Origin: Methylobacterium sp. 2A
GTDB lineage: Bacteria; Pseudomonadota; Alphaproteobacteria; Rhizobiales; Beijerinckiaceae
Assembly: GCF_009806555.1 (NCBI RefSeq)
Contig: NZ_VUOK01000016.1
Coordinates: 27,018 to 91,017 of the forward strand
Reading direction: 5' to 3'
DNA length: 64,000 bases
Within the stretch, counting starts at the first letter, position 1. Each line of letters opens with the position of its first letter. This document shows, in pieces, positions 38,588 to 48,132 of this stretch. Under the pieces are notes generated by a model, which saw only the letters and a program-made list of their open reading frames with translations, ran no database searches and was not told the DNA's origin. Both the position numbers and the translations under genes were made by a program.

Positions 38588-39457
38588 TTACGCGGCGCGG
38601 GCCTTGGCCAGCCTGTCGAAGGCGATCAGCTCGTCGAGCAGCGCCGGCATGTCCTTCAGCGCCACCATGTTGGGGCCGTCGGAGGGCGCCCGGTCGGGAT
38701 CCGGATGGGTCTCGATGAAGACGCCCGCAACCCCCACCGCCACGGCGGCCCGGGCCAGAACGGCGACGAATTCCCGCTGTCCGCCGGAACTCGCGCCCTG
38801 GCCGCCCGGCTGCTGCACGGAATGGGTCGCGTCGAACACGACCGGCGCGCCGCCCGTCACCTGCGCCATGATCGGCAGGCTGCGCATGTCCGAGACGAGC
38901 GTGTTGTAGCCGAAGGAGGCGCCCCGCTCGGTGACGAGGACGTTCGGGTTGCCGGCCTGCGTCACCTTGGCGGCGACGTGCTTCATGTCCCAGGGCGCCA
39001 GGAACTGGCCCTTCTTGATGTTGACCGCCCGACCCGTCGCGGCGGCCGCCAGGAGCAGGTCGGTCTGGCGGCACAGGAAGGCCGGGATCTGGAGCACGTC
39101 CACCGCCTCCGCGGCCCGGGCGCATTGCTCGGCCGCGTGCACGTCGGTCAGCACCGGCAGGCCGAGGGAGTCGCGGATCTCCGCGAAGACCGGCAGCGCC
39201 TCGTCGAGGCCGACGCCGCGGGCGGCGCTGCCCGAGGTGCGGTTGGCCTTGTCGAACGAGGTCTTGAACACGAGGCCGATCCCGGCGCGCGCCGTCATCT
39301 CCTTGAGGGCGGCGGCGATCTCCAGGGCGTGGTTCCGCCCCTCCAGCTGGCACGGGCCGGCGATCAGCGCGAGCGGCAGGTGGTTGGCGAAGCGGGCCGC
39401 GCCCACTTGCACGACGGGGCCTTGGACGATCGGTCCGGGAGTCTCGGGATTCGACAT
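38588..39457 (-). CDS. kdsA: 3-deoxy-8-phosphooctulonate synthase (KDO-8-P synthase)
   Basis: 289 residues. [30 protein letters not shown], the [11 protein letters not shown] and [12 protein letters not shown] segments, and [11 protein letters not shown] are family-specific. It condenses arabinose-5-phosphate with phosphoenolpyruvate for lipopolysaccharide inner core. The enolase gene nearby supplies PEP. Confidence 0.96.
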   Translation of the reverse strand: MSNPETPGPIVQGPVVQVGAARFANHLPLALIAGPCQLEGRNHALEIAAALKEMTARAGIGLVFKTSFDKANRTSGSAARGVGLDEALPVFAEIRDSLGLPVLTDVHAAEQCARAAEAVDVLQIPAFLCRQTDLLLAAAATGRAVNIKKGQFLAPWDMKHVAAKVTQAGNPNVLVTERGASFGYNTLVSDMRSLPIMAQVTGGAPVVFDATHSVQQPGGQGASSGGQREFVAVLARAAVAVGVAGVFIETHPDPDRAPSDGPNMVALKDMPALLDELIAFDRLAKARAA

Positions 39458-39466
39458 GGAGGCGGT

Positions 39467-39958
39467 CTAGCCCGCACGGCCGATCCGCGAAAGCCCGGTG
39501 CGGGGCGCGATCCGGCAGACCGTCAGATCCTCCCGGAGGGCATCGGTGCGCGGACCGGTCTCGCACAGCATCACGGCCCGGCCGGAGCCGCCGCGGCGCG
39601 CGGCGTTCGCCAGGAGGCTCGCCTGATGCAGGTTGAGCGCCAGCACCTCGGCGTCTGCAGGATCCGCCCCGGCCAGGGCCCGGGCCGCGCGGCCGACCAG
39701 GGTGAAGTAGGCCGCGGACGGTTCCCGATCCCGGGAGGCCACGGTGATCCGCGCGGGCTTCCGGCAATCGAGGCTCATCCGCTCCGCGTCCTCGGCGCGG
39801 AACACCGCATAGGGGCCGGCGCGACCGGCGAGCGAGGCGCCGGTGTCGCGGATCACCTTGGCCGTGAGCGCGTCGCAGGCATCCGCGGCGCGGACCGGAG
39901 CTGTGCTGAGGCCGGTCAGGATAGCAAGCGTTAAGATCGTTTTCAAAGCCCGCGTCAT
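39467..39958 (-). CDS. Exported hypothetical protein
   Basis: 163 residues. Signal peptide MTRALKTILTLAILTGLSTAPVRA, then a mature domain with three cysteines (ACDALTAK, LDCRKP, VMLCET). No family recognised. It ends 9 bases upstream of the kdsA start on the same strand and may be cotranscribed. Confidence 0.65.
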   Translation of the reverse strand: MTRALKTILTLAILTGLSTAPVRAADACDALTAKVIRDTGASLAGRAGPYAVFRAEDAERMSLDCRKPARITVASRDREPSAAYFTLVGRAARALAGADPADAEVLALNLHQASLLANAARRGGSGRAVMLCETGPRTDALREDLTVCRIAPRTGLSRIGRAG

Positions 39959-39967
39959 TGACTCGTC

Positions 39968-40264
39968 TCAAATCCTCTGCAAGAGCTCATCGCAGACTTG
40001 GCCGTGAGAAGGGTAAAATATCCCGCGTTTTTCTTTATTCGTGTCGATCTTGTTCGACCATGCATTTAGAATTGCGATGATGTCCCCCGAATATGGCCTC
40101 TGGATTATGCATATTATAAATCCATCCGAGGTGAATAGTTCTCGTCTGATGTCATCGATCGGCGGCTCGTCCGGATCGCGTACCCGGGCGGGACAGGCAG
40201 AATGACACGCCGGTCGATGATTGTCGGCCGAAAAGGTTCGGGGCCTGCGGCGGACCGATCGCAA
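39968..40264 (-). CDS. Possible small hypothetical protein with AT-rich C-terminal half
   Basis: 98 residues from TTG 40264. The C-terminal 60 residues (RRELFTSDGFIICIIQRPYS, then IIAILNAWSNKI) look protein-like and are AT-rich, whereas the N-terminus is Arg/Pro-rich and may not be coding. There is no good ribosome-binding site. It may be the tail of a decayed foreign gene; otherwise 39959-40288 is simply the divergent promoter of the next gene. Confidence 0.25.
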   Translation of the reverse strand: MRSVRRRPRTFSADNHRPACHSACPARVRDPDEPPIDDIRRELFTSDGFIICIIQRPYSGDIIAILNAWSNKIDTNKEKRGIFYPSHGQVCDELLQRI

Positions 40265-40288
40265 GGACGTGTGTAGAGGAGTTGGATC

Positions 40289-41068
40289 GTGGAAAATGAG
40301 CTTGGAATCGTCTTCAGGTCGGTCTTGAGCGTCCGAGACACGCTCGAAGGGTCGATCGCGGAGATCAAGAGCCTCGTCGGTCAGGGCCAGGAGGCTCACG
40401 CCGAAGCGATCGATTTCCTCGCCTTCGCGGCCCGGCGCGCCGCGCTCTCCAGTGCGCCGCTCCTGCAGGATCTCTGGGTCCTGTTCGAGCTCGGGGAGAA
40501 GCGGAACGGCTATTTCGTCGAGTTCGGTGCCGCGGACGATCGGGGCGCCAGCACGACGCGGCTGCTCGAGAAACTCTATGGCTGGCAGGGCGCCATCGCG
40601 GAACCGGCGCGCAGCCGGTACGAGAAGCTGCGCGCCGACCGGGCCTGCTACGTCACGAACAAATTCGTCTACACCGACGACGGCTTGAAGATCCTGTTCA
40701 ACGACCCCGAGAATGCCGAGGATGCCTCGGCGGGCGCTTCTGCGGCTCCGCGTCGGGGTGGCAAGCGGTACGAGGTCGAGACCATCACGCTGCGCAGCCT
40801 GCTGCAGGCGGCGGATGCGCCGCGCACGATCGACTTCCTGAGCATCAACGCCGAGGAGGATACGCTCGACCTTCTGGAGCGCTTCGATGGCTCCGAATAC
40901 GAGGTGGCGCTCCTCAGCGTCGCGAATACCGATCCGCAGCAGGGCGAGGCTCTCGCCGAGCTGATGGCCCGGAAGGGGTACGAGCGCCGGTTCGCGGCGT
41001 TCTCGATGTCCGACGCTTGGTATGCCAAGCGCAAGACGGCCGAGGCGGCGCAGCCGGCCGCGGCCTGA
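40289..41068 (+). CDS. FkbM-like methyltransferase family protein
   Basis: 259 residues, GTG start preceded by AGAGGAG. The motif GYFVEFGAADDRGASTTRLL followed by GWQGAIAEP is the FkbM SAM-binding start (FVEvGAxDG...GWxGxxIEP). The middle has LRSLLQAADAPRTIDFLSIN with the acidic EEDTLDLL, as in FkbM. The first 60 residues are helical. Possible acceptors are sugars or lipids; its position ahead of the hydrolase and amidinotransferase is suggestive only. Confidence 0.75.
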   Translation: MENELGIVFRSVLSVRDTLEGSIAEIKSLVGQGQEAHAEAIDFLAFAARRAALSSAPLLQDLWVLFELGEKRNGYFVEFGAADDRGASTTRLLEKLYGWQGAIAEPARSRYEKLRADRACYVTNKFVYTDDGLKILFNDPENAEDASAGASAAPRRGGKRYEVETITLRSLLQAADAPRTIDFLSINAEEDTLDLLERFDGSEYEVALLSVANTDPQQGEALAELMARKGYERRFAAFSMSDAWYAKRKTAEAAQPAAA

Positions 41069-41200
41069 ACCTGCCCGGCTCGGGCGGGCCCGATGGCCGA
41101 TAGGCCGGGCTCGCCGCATGGACAGCGCCCTCCGGATGCCCGATCTGTGCCGGCGGCGCGGCGTTTCACGCCGCTGGCACAAGAGGCTCCGACGCGGCCC

Positions 41201-42211
41201 ATGCTCCGACCCTTCCTCGCCGGCGCGCTCCTCGCGCTGGCCACCCTCGGCCCGGCGATGGCGGATCGCATCGCCACCCCGGCTTTCGGCCCGGAGCTGG
41301 AAGGGTTCGCCTATCCGTTCCCGGTGCAGCGCTTCACGTTTCCCTCGCAGCGTCAGGCGCTCCAGATGGCCTATCTGGATGTCCCGGCCGGGACGCCGAA
41401 CGGCCGCACCGTCGTGCTGCTCCACGGCAAGAACTTCTGCGCCGCCACCTGGGAGAGCCAGATCCGCGCGCTCAGCGCGGCCGGTTACCGGGTGATCGCG
41501 CCCGACCAGATCGGCTTCTGCAAGTCGAGCAAGCCGGCGGCCTATCAGTTCACCTTTCGGCAGCTCGCCGAGAACACGCATGCGCTGCTGGCGCAGCTCG
41601 GGGTCGAGCGCCCGATCCTCGTCGGCCATTCGACGGGGGGCATGCTGGCCGCCCATTACGCCCTGCTCTACCCGAAGGCGGTGGACCAGCTCGTGCTGGT
41701 CAATCCGGTCGGCCTGGAAGACTGGAGCGCCAAGGGCCTGCCGCCGATCTCCCTGGCCGAATGGTATCAGCGCGAGCTGAAGGTCTCGCCGGAGTCGATC
41801 CGGGCCTACGAGACGACGACCTACTATGCCGGCCGGTGGGAGGCGCGCTACGAGCCCTGGGTGACGATGCTGGCCGGGCTCAACAATGGCCCCGGCAAGG
41901 AGGCGGTCGCCTGGGACTCGGCGCTCATCTACGACATGATCGTCACCGAGCCGGTGGTCTACCGCTTCCCGCAGATCGCGGTGCCGACCCTGCTGATGAT
42001 CGGCCAGAAGGACAACACGGCGATCGGCAAGGATCTCGCCCCGCCGGAGGTGCGGGCGAGCCTCGGACACTATCCAGAGCTGGGGAAGGCGGCCGCGCAG
42101 GCGATCCCGGGGGCGCGGCTCGTCGAATTCCCCGACCTCGGCCACGCGCCGCAGATGTCCGACCCGGACGGGTTCAACACGGCACTGATCGAAGGGATCG
42201 CGGCTCACTGA
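41201..42211 (+). CDS. Exported alpha/beta hydrolase
   Basis: 336 residues with a signal peptide (FLAGALLALATLGPAMA). The oxyanion LLHGKNFCAATW, nucleophile elbow VGHSTGGMLAA, acid region LMIGQKDNTA and catalytic His in DLGHAPQM are present. The fold resembles haloalkane-dehalogenase/epoxide-hydrolase-like esterases. Likely periplasmic. The substrate is unknown. It converges with the amidinotransferase gene, 46 bases away. Confidence 0.85.
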   Translation: MLRPFLAGALLALATLGPAMADRIATPAFGPELEGFAYPFPVQRFTFPSQRQALQMAYLDVPAGTPNGRTVVLLHGKNFCAATWESQIRALSAAGYRVIAPDQIGFCKSSKPAAYQFTFRQLAENTHALLAQLGVERPILVGHSTGGMLAAHYALLYPKAVDQLVLVNPVGLEDWSAKGLPPISLAEWYQRELKVSPESIRAYETTTYYAGRWEARYEPWVTMLAGLNNGPGKEAVAWDSALIYDMIVTEPVVYRFPQIAVPTLLMIGQKDNTAIGKDLAPPEVRASLGHYPELGKAAAQAIPGARLVEFPDLGHAPQMSDPDGFNTALIEGIAAH

Positions 42212-42257
42212 TCCTGGATGGCCCCATCCCGCGTCCGCGGAGGGGCCATCCGGAGTA

Positions 42258-43433
42258 TCAGAAATACGACTTCAGCACGCCGCGGCGGCGCACGTCGAGG
42301 GTCGCGCAGTGGAACGAGCCGCCGAACGGGCCGTAGCTCAGGAACGGCGCCGGGATCGGATCGAAGCCCCAGTCCTTCAGCGCCTTGATCAGGGTCGGCT
42401 GGCTCTGGTCGACCACGATCTTCCTCTCGGTGATCGCGAGCACGTTGATCGAGGTCCAGGGCGAGCACATCGAGATCTTGCTCATGAAGCCCGTCACCGG
42501 GTCGGGGCGCGGGGCGATCAGCACGTCCCACGTCTTGAGCACGGCGGGCAGCTTCTCGACGTCGATATAGTCCGGATTCACCAGCACCTTGCCGGGTGCG
42601 AGCGGCATGAACGACGAGTCGATATGCATCGGCTGCGGGCAGCGGCTCTCGATCTCGTGGATGCGGAAGCCCGGCCCGAGATGGCGGCGCAGCCACTCGA
42701 TGCCCATCAGGTTGGTCACGTTGGAGCGCGTCACGAACAGGTCGCGGCCGCAGCGGACGAAGTCGGCGGCGTCGAAGACCGGCTCGAACTCGTTGACGGT
42801 GAACTGCATGGGCTCGCCGGCCTTCAGGTTCGGCACCCGGTAATCGTAATTGTAGAGCTCGTCGGTCAGTTGCGGGCGTGGTGCCGAGGTCCAGCGGGCG
42901 CCGGCACGAAAATATTCCTTGAACAGCGAGCGGTAGGCGTCACCCTCGAAGTAGCGCGAGCGCCAGCACATCGGGCTCTCGATGATCTCGTCGCCGATGA
43001 CGAGGTACGGGTCGCGCGGGCAGGCCACGCAGAAGCCCCGGGAGGACCAGCGCGGCGCCTTGAACTTCCTGGAGAAATCCACCGGGTCGGGGCGGCGGAC
43101 CTTCACGCCCTCGCCGGCCAGGATCGTGATGAAGTTGTCGAGCTCGGCCTGCGCCAGCTTCTTCATGAACGTCGGATACTTCCAGCCGCTCGCGAGCCGG
43201 TAGAAGGGCTGCGCGGCGCGCGGCAGGTTGAAGATCACCGTGAGATGGTGAGTCGGGATGGTGGCGCCGTCGAGGGATCCGACGATCACCTCCTCCAGCG
43301 GATCCCACTCGTTCCAGGCCATCACGGGCGAATGGGGGGCGGGCACGCCCGGCGCCGCGCCGCTCGCAAAGCTGCCGGCATGCGTCTCGTCGGTCACGGC
43401 CTCCAGGGCCGTGATCGGTGATTCGCGCTCCAT
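42258..43433 (-). CDS. Amidinotransferase (glycine/inosamine-phosphate amidinotransferase family)
   Basis: 391 residues from ATG 43433 (AGAAGGGG nine bases upstream; ATG 43538 is an alternative). The catalytic triad of the family is visible: Asp in FDAADFVRCGRD, His in PQPMHIDSSF, and the nucleophile C376 in GGSFHCATLDVRRRG. The family moves the amidino group of arginine to an amine; vertebrate AGAT uses glycine and StrB1 uses an aminocyclitol phosphate. No creatine or streptomycin-like pathway is nearby. Instead it diverges from hpnL in the hopanoid cluster, so an aminocyclitol hopanoid is a plausible acceptor (inference). Confidence 0.88.
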   Translation of the reverse strand: MERESPITALEAVTDETHAGSFASGAAPGVPAPHSPVMAWNEWDPLEEVIVGSLDGATIPTHHLTVIFNLPRAAQPFYRLASGWKYPTFMKKLAQAELDNFITILAGEGVKVRRPDPVDFSRKFKAPRWSSRGFCVACPRDPYLVIGDEIIESPMCWRSRYFEGDAYRSLFKEYFRAGARWTSAPRPQLTDELYNYDYRVPNLKAGEPMQFTVNEFEPVFDAADFVRCGRDLFVTRSNVTNLMGIEWLRRHLGPGFRIHEIESRCPQPMHIDSSFMPLAPGKVLVNPDYIDVEKLPAVLKTWDVLIAPRPDPVTGFMSKISMCSPWTSINVLAITERKIVVDQSQPTLIKALKDWGFDPIPAPFLSYGPFGGSFHCATLDVRRRGVLKSYF

Positions 43434-43643
43434 GACGTGTGCCCCTTCTGCGACGTGCCGCGGCCTTCTAGGCAGGCCCTTGAGCCCCGCCGCCGCTTTG
43501 GCCCCCGGTGTGTTAAACGGGTGATAGACAGCGCTCATCCATGCTGCAACGTGACAGGAACGTTCCCGGCCCGGTGGACCTATTTCTGCCGCGACCGTGG
43601 CCGATTTCCCGCATCAAGCCTTTTGCGAGCTTGAAAGACGACA

Positions 43644-44756
43644 ATGAAGCGCCTGACGACCTTGGCCTCGATCGCCGGTCTCTGCACGGTCGTCGGCCTG
43701 TTCATGTCCTCCGGCCTTGAGGATGTTTCGGCCGCCGTCGTGAGCGCCGGCTGGGGTGCCGCCCTGGTGGTGCTGGCCCGCGTGGTGGCGGTCGGCTGGG
43801 CGGGCCTCGGCTGGTACACCGTGTTCCCGAAGGGCACCGCCAAGGTCACCGATTGCGTGTCGCTGCGCTTCGTGCGCGAGGGCATCAACACCCTGCTGCC
43901 CGTGGCGACCGTGGGCGGCGACTTCGTCGGGGCGCGCCTCCTGTCCAAGCGCGGCGTCCCGGGGGCGCTCGCGGGCGCCAGCATGTTCGTCGACCTGATG
44001 ACCCAGGCGCTGACGCAGCTCCTGTTCACCATCGTCGGCCTCGTCCTGCTGGTCATGATCTGCGGCGACGGGCCGATCGCCCGGACGGTCGAGGGCGGCC
44101 TCGCCCTGGCGATGCCGGCGCTCGGCGCCTTCTACCTGATCCAGCGCCGGGCCGGGCATCGCCTGATCCAGGGGCTGCTCAGCCGCTTCGCCTCGGGCCG
44201 CGAGTGGCGCGCCTTCGGGGCGATCGACCAGCTCTACGACAGCCTGCGCCGCCTCTACGGCAATCACGGCCGCTTCGCCTCCGCCCTGGGCGTCCACTTC
44301 ATCGGCTGGGTGATCGGGACGTTCGAAGTCTATGTCTGCCTGCACTTCATGGGCTATCCGGTGGACTTCGCGCAGGCCCTGATGATCGAGAGCTTGGCGC
44401 AGGCGGTGCGCGGGGCGGCCTTCGCGGTGCCCGGGGCGCTCGGCGCCCAGGAGGGCGGCCTGATCGCCCTGTGCGGCCTGTTCAACATCCCGGCCGAGGC
44501 GGCGCTCGCCCTCTCGCTGGTCAAGCGCTTCGCCGATCTCGGCGTCGGGCTCCCGAGCCTGCTGCTCTGGCACCGGATCGAGGCCAGGCTGCGCGCGGAG
44601 GCGCCGGAGGACGAGGAGCGCGAGGCGGAGATGGATGCCGGGCGCAGCGCCCAGCGGGTGGCGCAGCCCGCGACGCTCGGGCCGTTCTACAGCTACGCCC
44701 CGCCCCGCATGGTGGCGCGGCTCGGCGAGGGCGAGGAGTTGAAGAAGTGCGCCTGA
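43644..44756 (+). CDS. hpnL: Hopanoid-associated membrane protein HpnL
   Basis: 370 residues with about eight membrane helices and the LPG_synthase-TM/YbhN-like signature (FVREGINTLLPVATVGGDFVGARLL, AVPGALGAQEGGLIAL). HpnL is the hopanoid-cluster member of this family. Its precise function is not established; a role in moving or adding groups to lipids at the membrane is inferred. The hpnM GTG lies inside its last codons, so they are coupled. Confidence 0.9.
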   Translation: MKRLTTLASIAGLCTVVGLFMSSGLEDVSAAVVSAGWGAALVVLARVVAVGWAGLGWYTVFPKGTAKVTDCVSLRFVREGINTLLPVATVGGDFVGARLLSKRGVPGALAGASMFVDLMTQALTQLLFTIVGLVLLVMICGDGPIARTVEGGLALAMPALGAFYLIQRRAGHRLIQGLLSRFASGREWRAFGAIDQLYDSLRRLYGNHGRFASALGVHFIGWVIGTFEVYVCLHFMGYPVDFAQALMIESLAQAVRGAAFAVPGALGAQEGGLIALCGLFNIPAEAALALSLVKRFADLGVGLPSLLLWHRIEARLRAEAPEDEEREAEMDAGRSAQRVAQPATLGPFYSYAPPRMVARLGEGEELKKCA

Positions 44757-45358
44757 CACGCCGGCTCGCGGCCGCCCTGATCGCCGCACCGCTGCTCGTC
44801 CCGGTCCCGTCCTGGGCCGCGGACGATCCCGCCGTTCAGACGGTGCGCGACCTCTATGCCGCCTTCTCGGCCGCTCTGAAGGACGGGCCCGGCCCCCTGC
44901 CCGCACGGGTCGAGGCGGTGGGTCCGGCGATGGACAAGGCCTTCGACTTCACCGCCATGGCCCGCATCGCGGTCGGCGCGAAATGGTCGAGCTTCACCCC
45001 GGAGCAGCAGGCGGCGGTCACCGACGCGTTCAAGCGCAGCCTGACCGTGACCTATGCCAACCGTCTCGCCCGCGCCGCCGGGGGCAAGTTCGACGTGACG
45101 CCGAAGGTCGAGGAGCGCGGCGCCCAGCGCGTGGTGGCGACCCGGGTCACTGCGGCGGATGGCGACGATTCCGAGGTCGATTTCGTGGTCAACGCCGAGA
45201 ATCGGATCCAGGACGTCCTGCTCAACGGCGACGTGAGCGAGATCGCGGCCCAGCGCACGGCCCTGTCGGCGCCGCTGAAGTCGGGGGGCGCGGACGGCGT
45301 GGTGAAGTTCCTGCGCCAGCGGACCGACGGCATCCTCGCCGCCAAGCCGGCGCCGTGA
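44747..45358 (+). CDS. hpnM: Hopanoid-associated MlaC/Ttg2D-like periplasmic protein HpnM
   Basis: 203 residues, GTG start overlapping hpnL by ten bases. Signal peptide (RRLAAALIAAPLLVPVPSWA), then the MlaC-type lipid-binding fold: FDFTAMARIAVGAKWSSFTPEQQ and VTYANRLARAAGGKF. MlaC relatives carry phospholipids across the periplasm, so HpnM likely shuttles hopanoids or their intermediates. Confidence 0.9.
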   Translation: MRLTRRLAAALIAAPLLVPVPSWAADDPAVQTVRDLYAAFSAALKDGPGPLPARVEAVGPAMDKAFDFTAMARIAVGAKWSSFTPEQQAAVTDAFKRSLTVTYANRLARAAGGKFDVTPKVEERGAQRVVATRVTAADGDDSEVDFVVNAENRIQDVLLNGDVSEIAAQRTALSAPLKSGGADGVVKFLRQRTDGILAAKPAP

Positions 45359-45430
45359 ACGCCACCATGAACCGGCCGTTCGCGGCCATCGCTGCCTGAG
45401 GCGGCGGGACGATCGCACGGACCCGATCGG

Positions 45431-46639
45431 ATGGATGTTTCCGCCCTGACGTCGCTCGCCCTCTCCGGGCTGTCGCTGATCTGCCTGATCCTGGCGGCGG
45501 CGGGCTGCCTCTACGCGCTGGCGGCCGCCTTCTGCGCCGGCCGCTACGTCGCCCGTCCCGCCCCGGCCCTGGCGCCCGGCGCGTCGCGACCCTCGGTGAC
45601 GGTGCTCAAGCCCCTCTGCGGACTGGAACCGTCCCTCTACGCCAATCTCGAGAGCGTCTTGCGCCAGGATTATGCCGGACCGGTTCAGGTCGTGTTCGGT
45701 GTCCAGAAGGCCACCGATCCGGCGATCGGCGTGGTGGAGCAGCTGAAGCAGGCCTATCCGGCGGCCCGCATCGACCTCGTGATCGATGCCCGCCAGCACG
45801 GCTCGAACCGCAAGGTCTCGAACCTGATCAACATGGCCGAGCGGATCGCCCACGACATGGTGGTGCTGGCCGACAGCGACATGGTGGTCGGCCCCGATTA
45901 TCTGGAGCGTCTGGTCGCCGAGCTGTCGCAGGAGGGCGTCACCGGGGTCACCTGCCTCTATCACGGGGTGCCGGCCTTCCGGGGCCTGTACGACCGGCTC
46001 TCGACGCTGGCGATCGACACCCACTTCCTGCCCAACGTGGTGATGGGCCTGAGCCTCGGGCTCGCCAAACCCTGCTTCGGCTCCACCGTCGCCTTCACCC
46101 GGGCGAGCCTGGAGGCGGTGGGCGGCTTCCGCACCTTCCGCAACGATCTGGCCGACGACTACGCGATCGGCGCCGCGCTGCGGGGCTTGGGCGGCCGGGT
46201 CGCGATCCCGAGCTTCACGATCGGCCATACCAGCGTCGATACCGATCTCGGCGGCCTGTGGCGGCACGAGCTGCGCTGGAACCGCACCATCCGCACGGTC
46301 GACCCGGCGGGCTATGCCGGCTCGATCGTCACCCACGCCTTCCCGCTGGCCCTGGTGGCCGCTGTGCTGCCGGGTGCGGGGCTAGGCACCCTGGCGGTGG
46401 CCGCCCTCGCTTTGGCGAGCCGCATCCTCCTCTGCCGGCAGGTCGAGCGGGCCTTCGGCCTCGCCCCGCACCCCTACGGACTGTTGCCGATCCGCGACAT
46501 CCTCTCCTTCCTGAACTTCGCCTGGGCCTTCGTGTCGGGGGCGGTGACATGGAAAGGTCATGATTATCACGTGGTTGCGGATGGCACCCTGATCCCCGAT
46601 GCGGAGCTCGGCAGCGACGCCGGCGCGCCGCTCCGCTGA
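45431..46639 (+). CDS. hpnI: Hopanoid glycosyltransferase HpnI
   Basis: 402 residues. N-terminal membrane helix, then a GT2 (ceramide-glucosyltransferase-like) domain: SVTVLKPLCGLEPSLYANLESVLRQ is the opening, DSDMVVGPDYL the metal-binding DxD, then DLADDYAIGAAL and RHELRWNRTIR; two to three C-terminal helices. HpnI adds N-acetylglucosamine to bacteriohopanetetrol, the first step of the cyclitol head group. Confidence 0.93.
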   Translation: MDVSALTSLALSGLSLICLILAAAGCLYALAAAFCAGRYVARPAPALAPGASRPSVTVLKPLCGLEPSLYANLESVLRQDYAGPVQVVFGVQKATDPAIGVVEQLKQAYPAARIDLVIDARQHGSNRKVSNLINMAERIAHDMVVLADSDMVVGPDYLERLVAELSQEGVTGVTCLYHGVPAFRGLYDRLSTLAIDTHFLPNVVMGLSLGLAKPCFGSTVAFTRASLEAVGGFRTFRNDLADDYAIGAALRGLGGRVAIPSFTIGHTSVDTDLGGLWRHELRWNRTIRTVDPAGYAGSIVTHAFPLALVAAVLPGAGLGTLAVAALALASRILLCRQVERAFGLAPHPYGLLPIRDILSFLNFAWAFVSGAVTWKGHDYHVVADGTLIPDAELGSDAGAPLR

Positions 46640-46688
46640 ACCCAGCACCCTCCATCCCTCCCCGCACTGCCCTGAGGCCTTGAACCCC

Positions 46689-48128
46689 ATGCGCACGCTC
46701 TTCCTCCAGGCCCCCACCTTCGACGGTTTCGACGGCGGTGCCGGCTCCCGTTACCAGGCCAAGCGCGAGATCAAGTCGTTCTGGTACCCGACCTGGCTGG
46801 CCCAGCCGGCCGCGCTGGTCGAGAATTCCAAGCTGATCGACGCGCCCCCGCACAAGACCAAGCTCGACGAGGTCGTGCGCCAAGCCAAGGACTTCGACCT
46901 TGTGGTGCTCCACACCTCGGTCCCGTCCTTCAAGGCCGATGTCGCCACCGTCGAGGCGCTGAAGGCCGCCAACCCGAACCTGAAGGCCGGCCTGATCGGC
47001 GCCAAGGTGGCGGTGGATGCCGAGGGCAGCCTCGCCAAGGCGCCGGCCATCGACTTCGTGGCCCGCAACGAGTTCGACTTCACCTGCAAGGAGGTGGCCG
47101 ACGGCCGCGACCTGTCGCAGATCAAGGGCCTGTCCTACCGGAACAATTCGGGCGTCATCGTGCACAACGAAGACCGCCCGATCATGATGGACATGGACCA
47201 GCTCCCCTTCGTCACGAGCGTCTACAAGCGTGACCTGAAGATGGAGAACTACTTCATCGGGTACCTGAAGCACCCCTACATCTCGTTCTACACCGGCCGC
47301 GGCTGCAAGAGCCGCTGCACCTTCTGCCTGTGGCCGCAGACGGTGGGTGGCCACACCTACCGCACCCGCTCGGTCGCCAGCGTGGTGGAAGAGATCAAGT
47401 ACTGCATGAAGGCGTTCCCGCAGACGAAGGAATACTTCTTCGACGACGACACCTTCACCGACAACCTGCCGCGCGCGGAGGAGATCGCCCGCGAGCTCGG
47501 CAAGCTCGGCATCACCTGGTCGTGCAACGCCAAGGCGAACGTGCCGCGCGAGACCCTGAAGGTCCTGAAGGACAACGGCCTGCGCCTGCTGCTGGTCGGC
47601 TACGAGTCCGGCAACCAGCAGATCCTGCACAACATCAAGAAGGGCATGCGGGTCGAGGTCGCGGAAAAATTCACCAAGGATTGCCACGAGCTCGGGATCG
47701 CGATCCACGGCACCTTCATCCTCGGCCTGCCGGGCGAGACGAAGGAGACGATCCAGGAGACGATCAAGTACGCCACCCGGATCAACCCGCACACGATCCA
47801 GGTCTCGCTGGCGGCCCCCTACCCGGGCACCTTCCTGTACAAGCAGGCGGTGGAGAACGGCTGGCTCGACATCGAGAACGCCGAGCTGGTCGACGAGAAC
47901 GGCGTGCAGGTCGCGCCCCTGCACTACCCGCACCTGTCGCATACCGAGATCTTCAACTCGGTCGAGGACTTCTACAAGAAGTTCTATTTCCGCGCCCCGA
48001 AGATCGCCTCGATCGTCGGCGAGATGGTCCGCTCGCCCGACATGATGAAGCGCCGCCTGCGCGAGGGCGTCGAGTTCTGGCACTTCCTGCGCGAGCGCTC
48101 CGCCAGCCCGGCCACCAAGGCGGCGTAA
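46689..48128 (+). CDS. hpnJ: Hopanoid radical SAM protein HpnJ
   Basis: 479 residues. The N-terminal B12-binding-like region (LFLQAPTFDGFDGGAGSRYQ) is followed by the radical SAM cluster motif in GRGCKSRCTFCLWPQ. HpnJ converts the glucosamine head group to the cyclitol ether by ring contraction (established by genetics in other bacteria). ATG 46689 gives the family N-terminus. It lies 50 bases after hpnI. Confidence 0.94.
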   Translation: MRTLFLQAPTFDGFDGGAGSRYQAKREIKSFWYPTWLAQPAALVENSKLIDAPPHKTKLDEVVRQAKDFDLVVLHTSVPSFKADVATVEALKAANPNLKAGLIGAKVAVDAEGSLAKAPAIDFVARNEFDFTCKEVADGRDLSQIKGLSYRNNSGVIVHNEDRPIMMDMDQLPFVTSVYKRDLKMENYFIGYLKHPYISFYTGRGCKSRCTFCLWPQTVGGHTYRTRSVASVVEEIKYCMKAFPQTKEYFFDDDTFTDNLPRAEEIARELGKLGITWSCNAKANVPRETLKVLKDNGLRLLLVGYESGNQQILHNIKKGMRVEVAEKFTKDCHELGIAIHGTFILGLPGETKETIQETIKYATRINPHTIQVSLAAPYPGTFLYKQAVENGWLDIENAELVDENGVQVAPLHYPHLSHTEIFNSVEDFYKKFYFRAPKIASIVGEMVRSPDMMKRRLREGVEFWHFLRERSASPATKAA

Positions 48129-48132
48129 ATCA

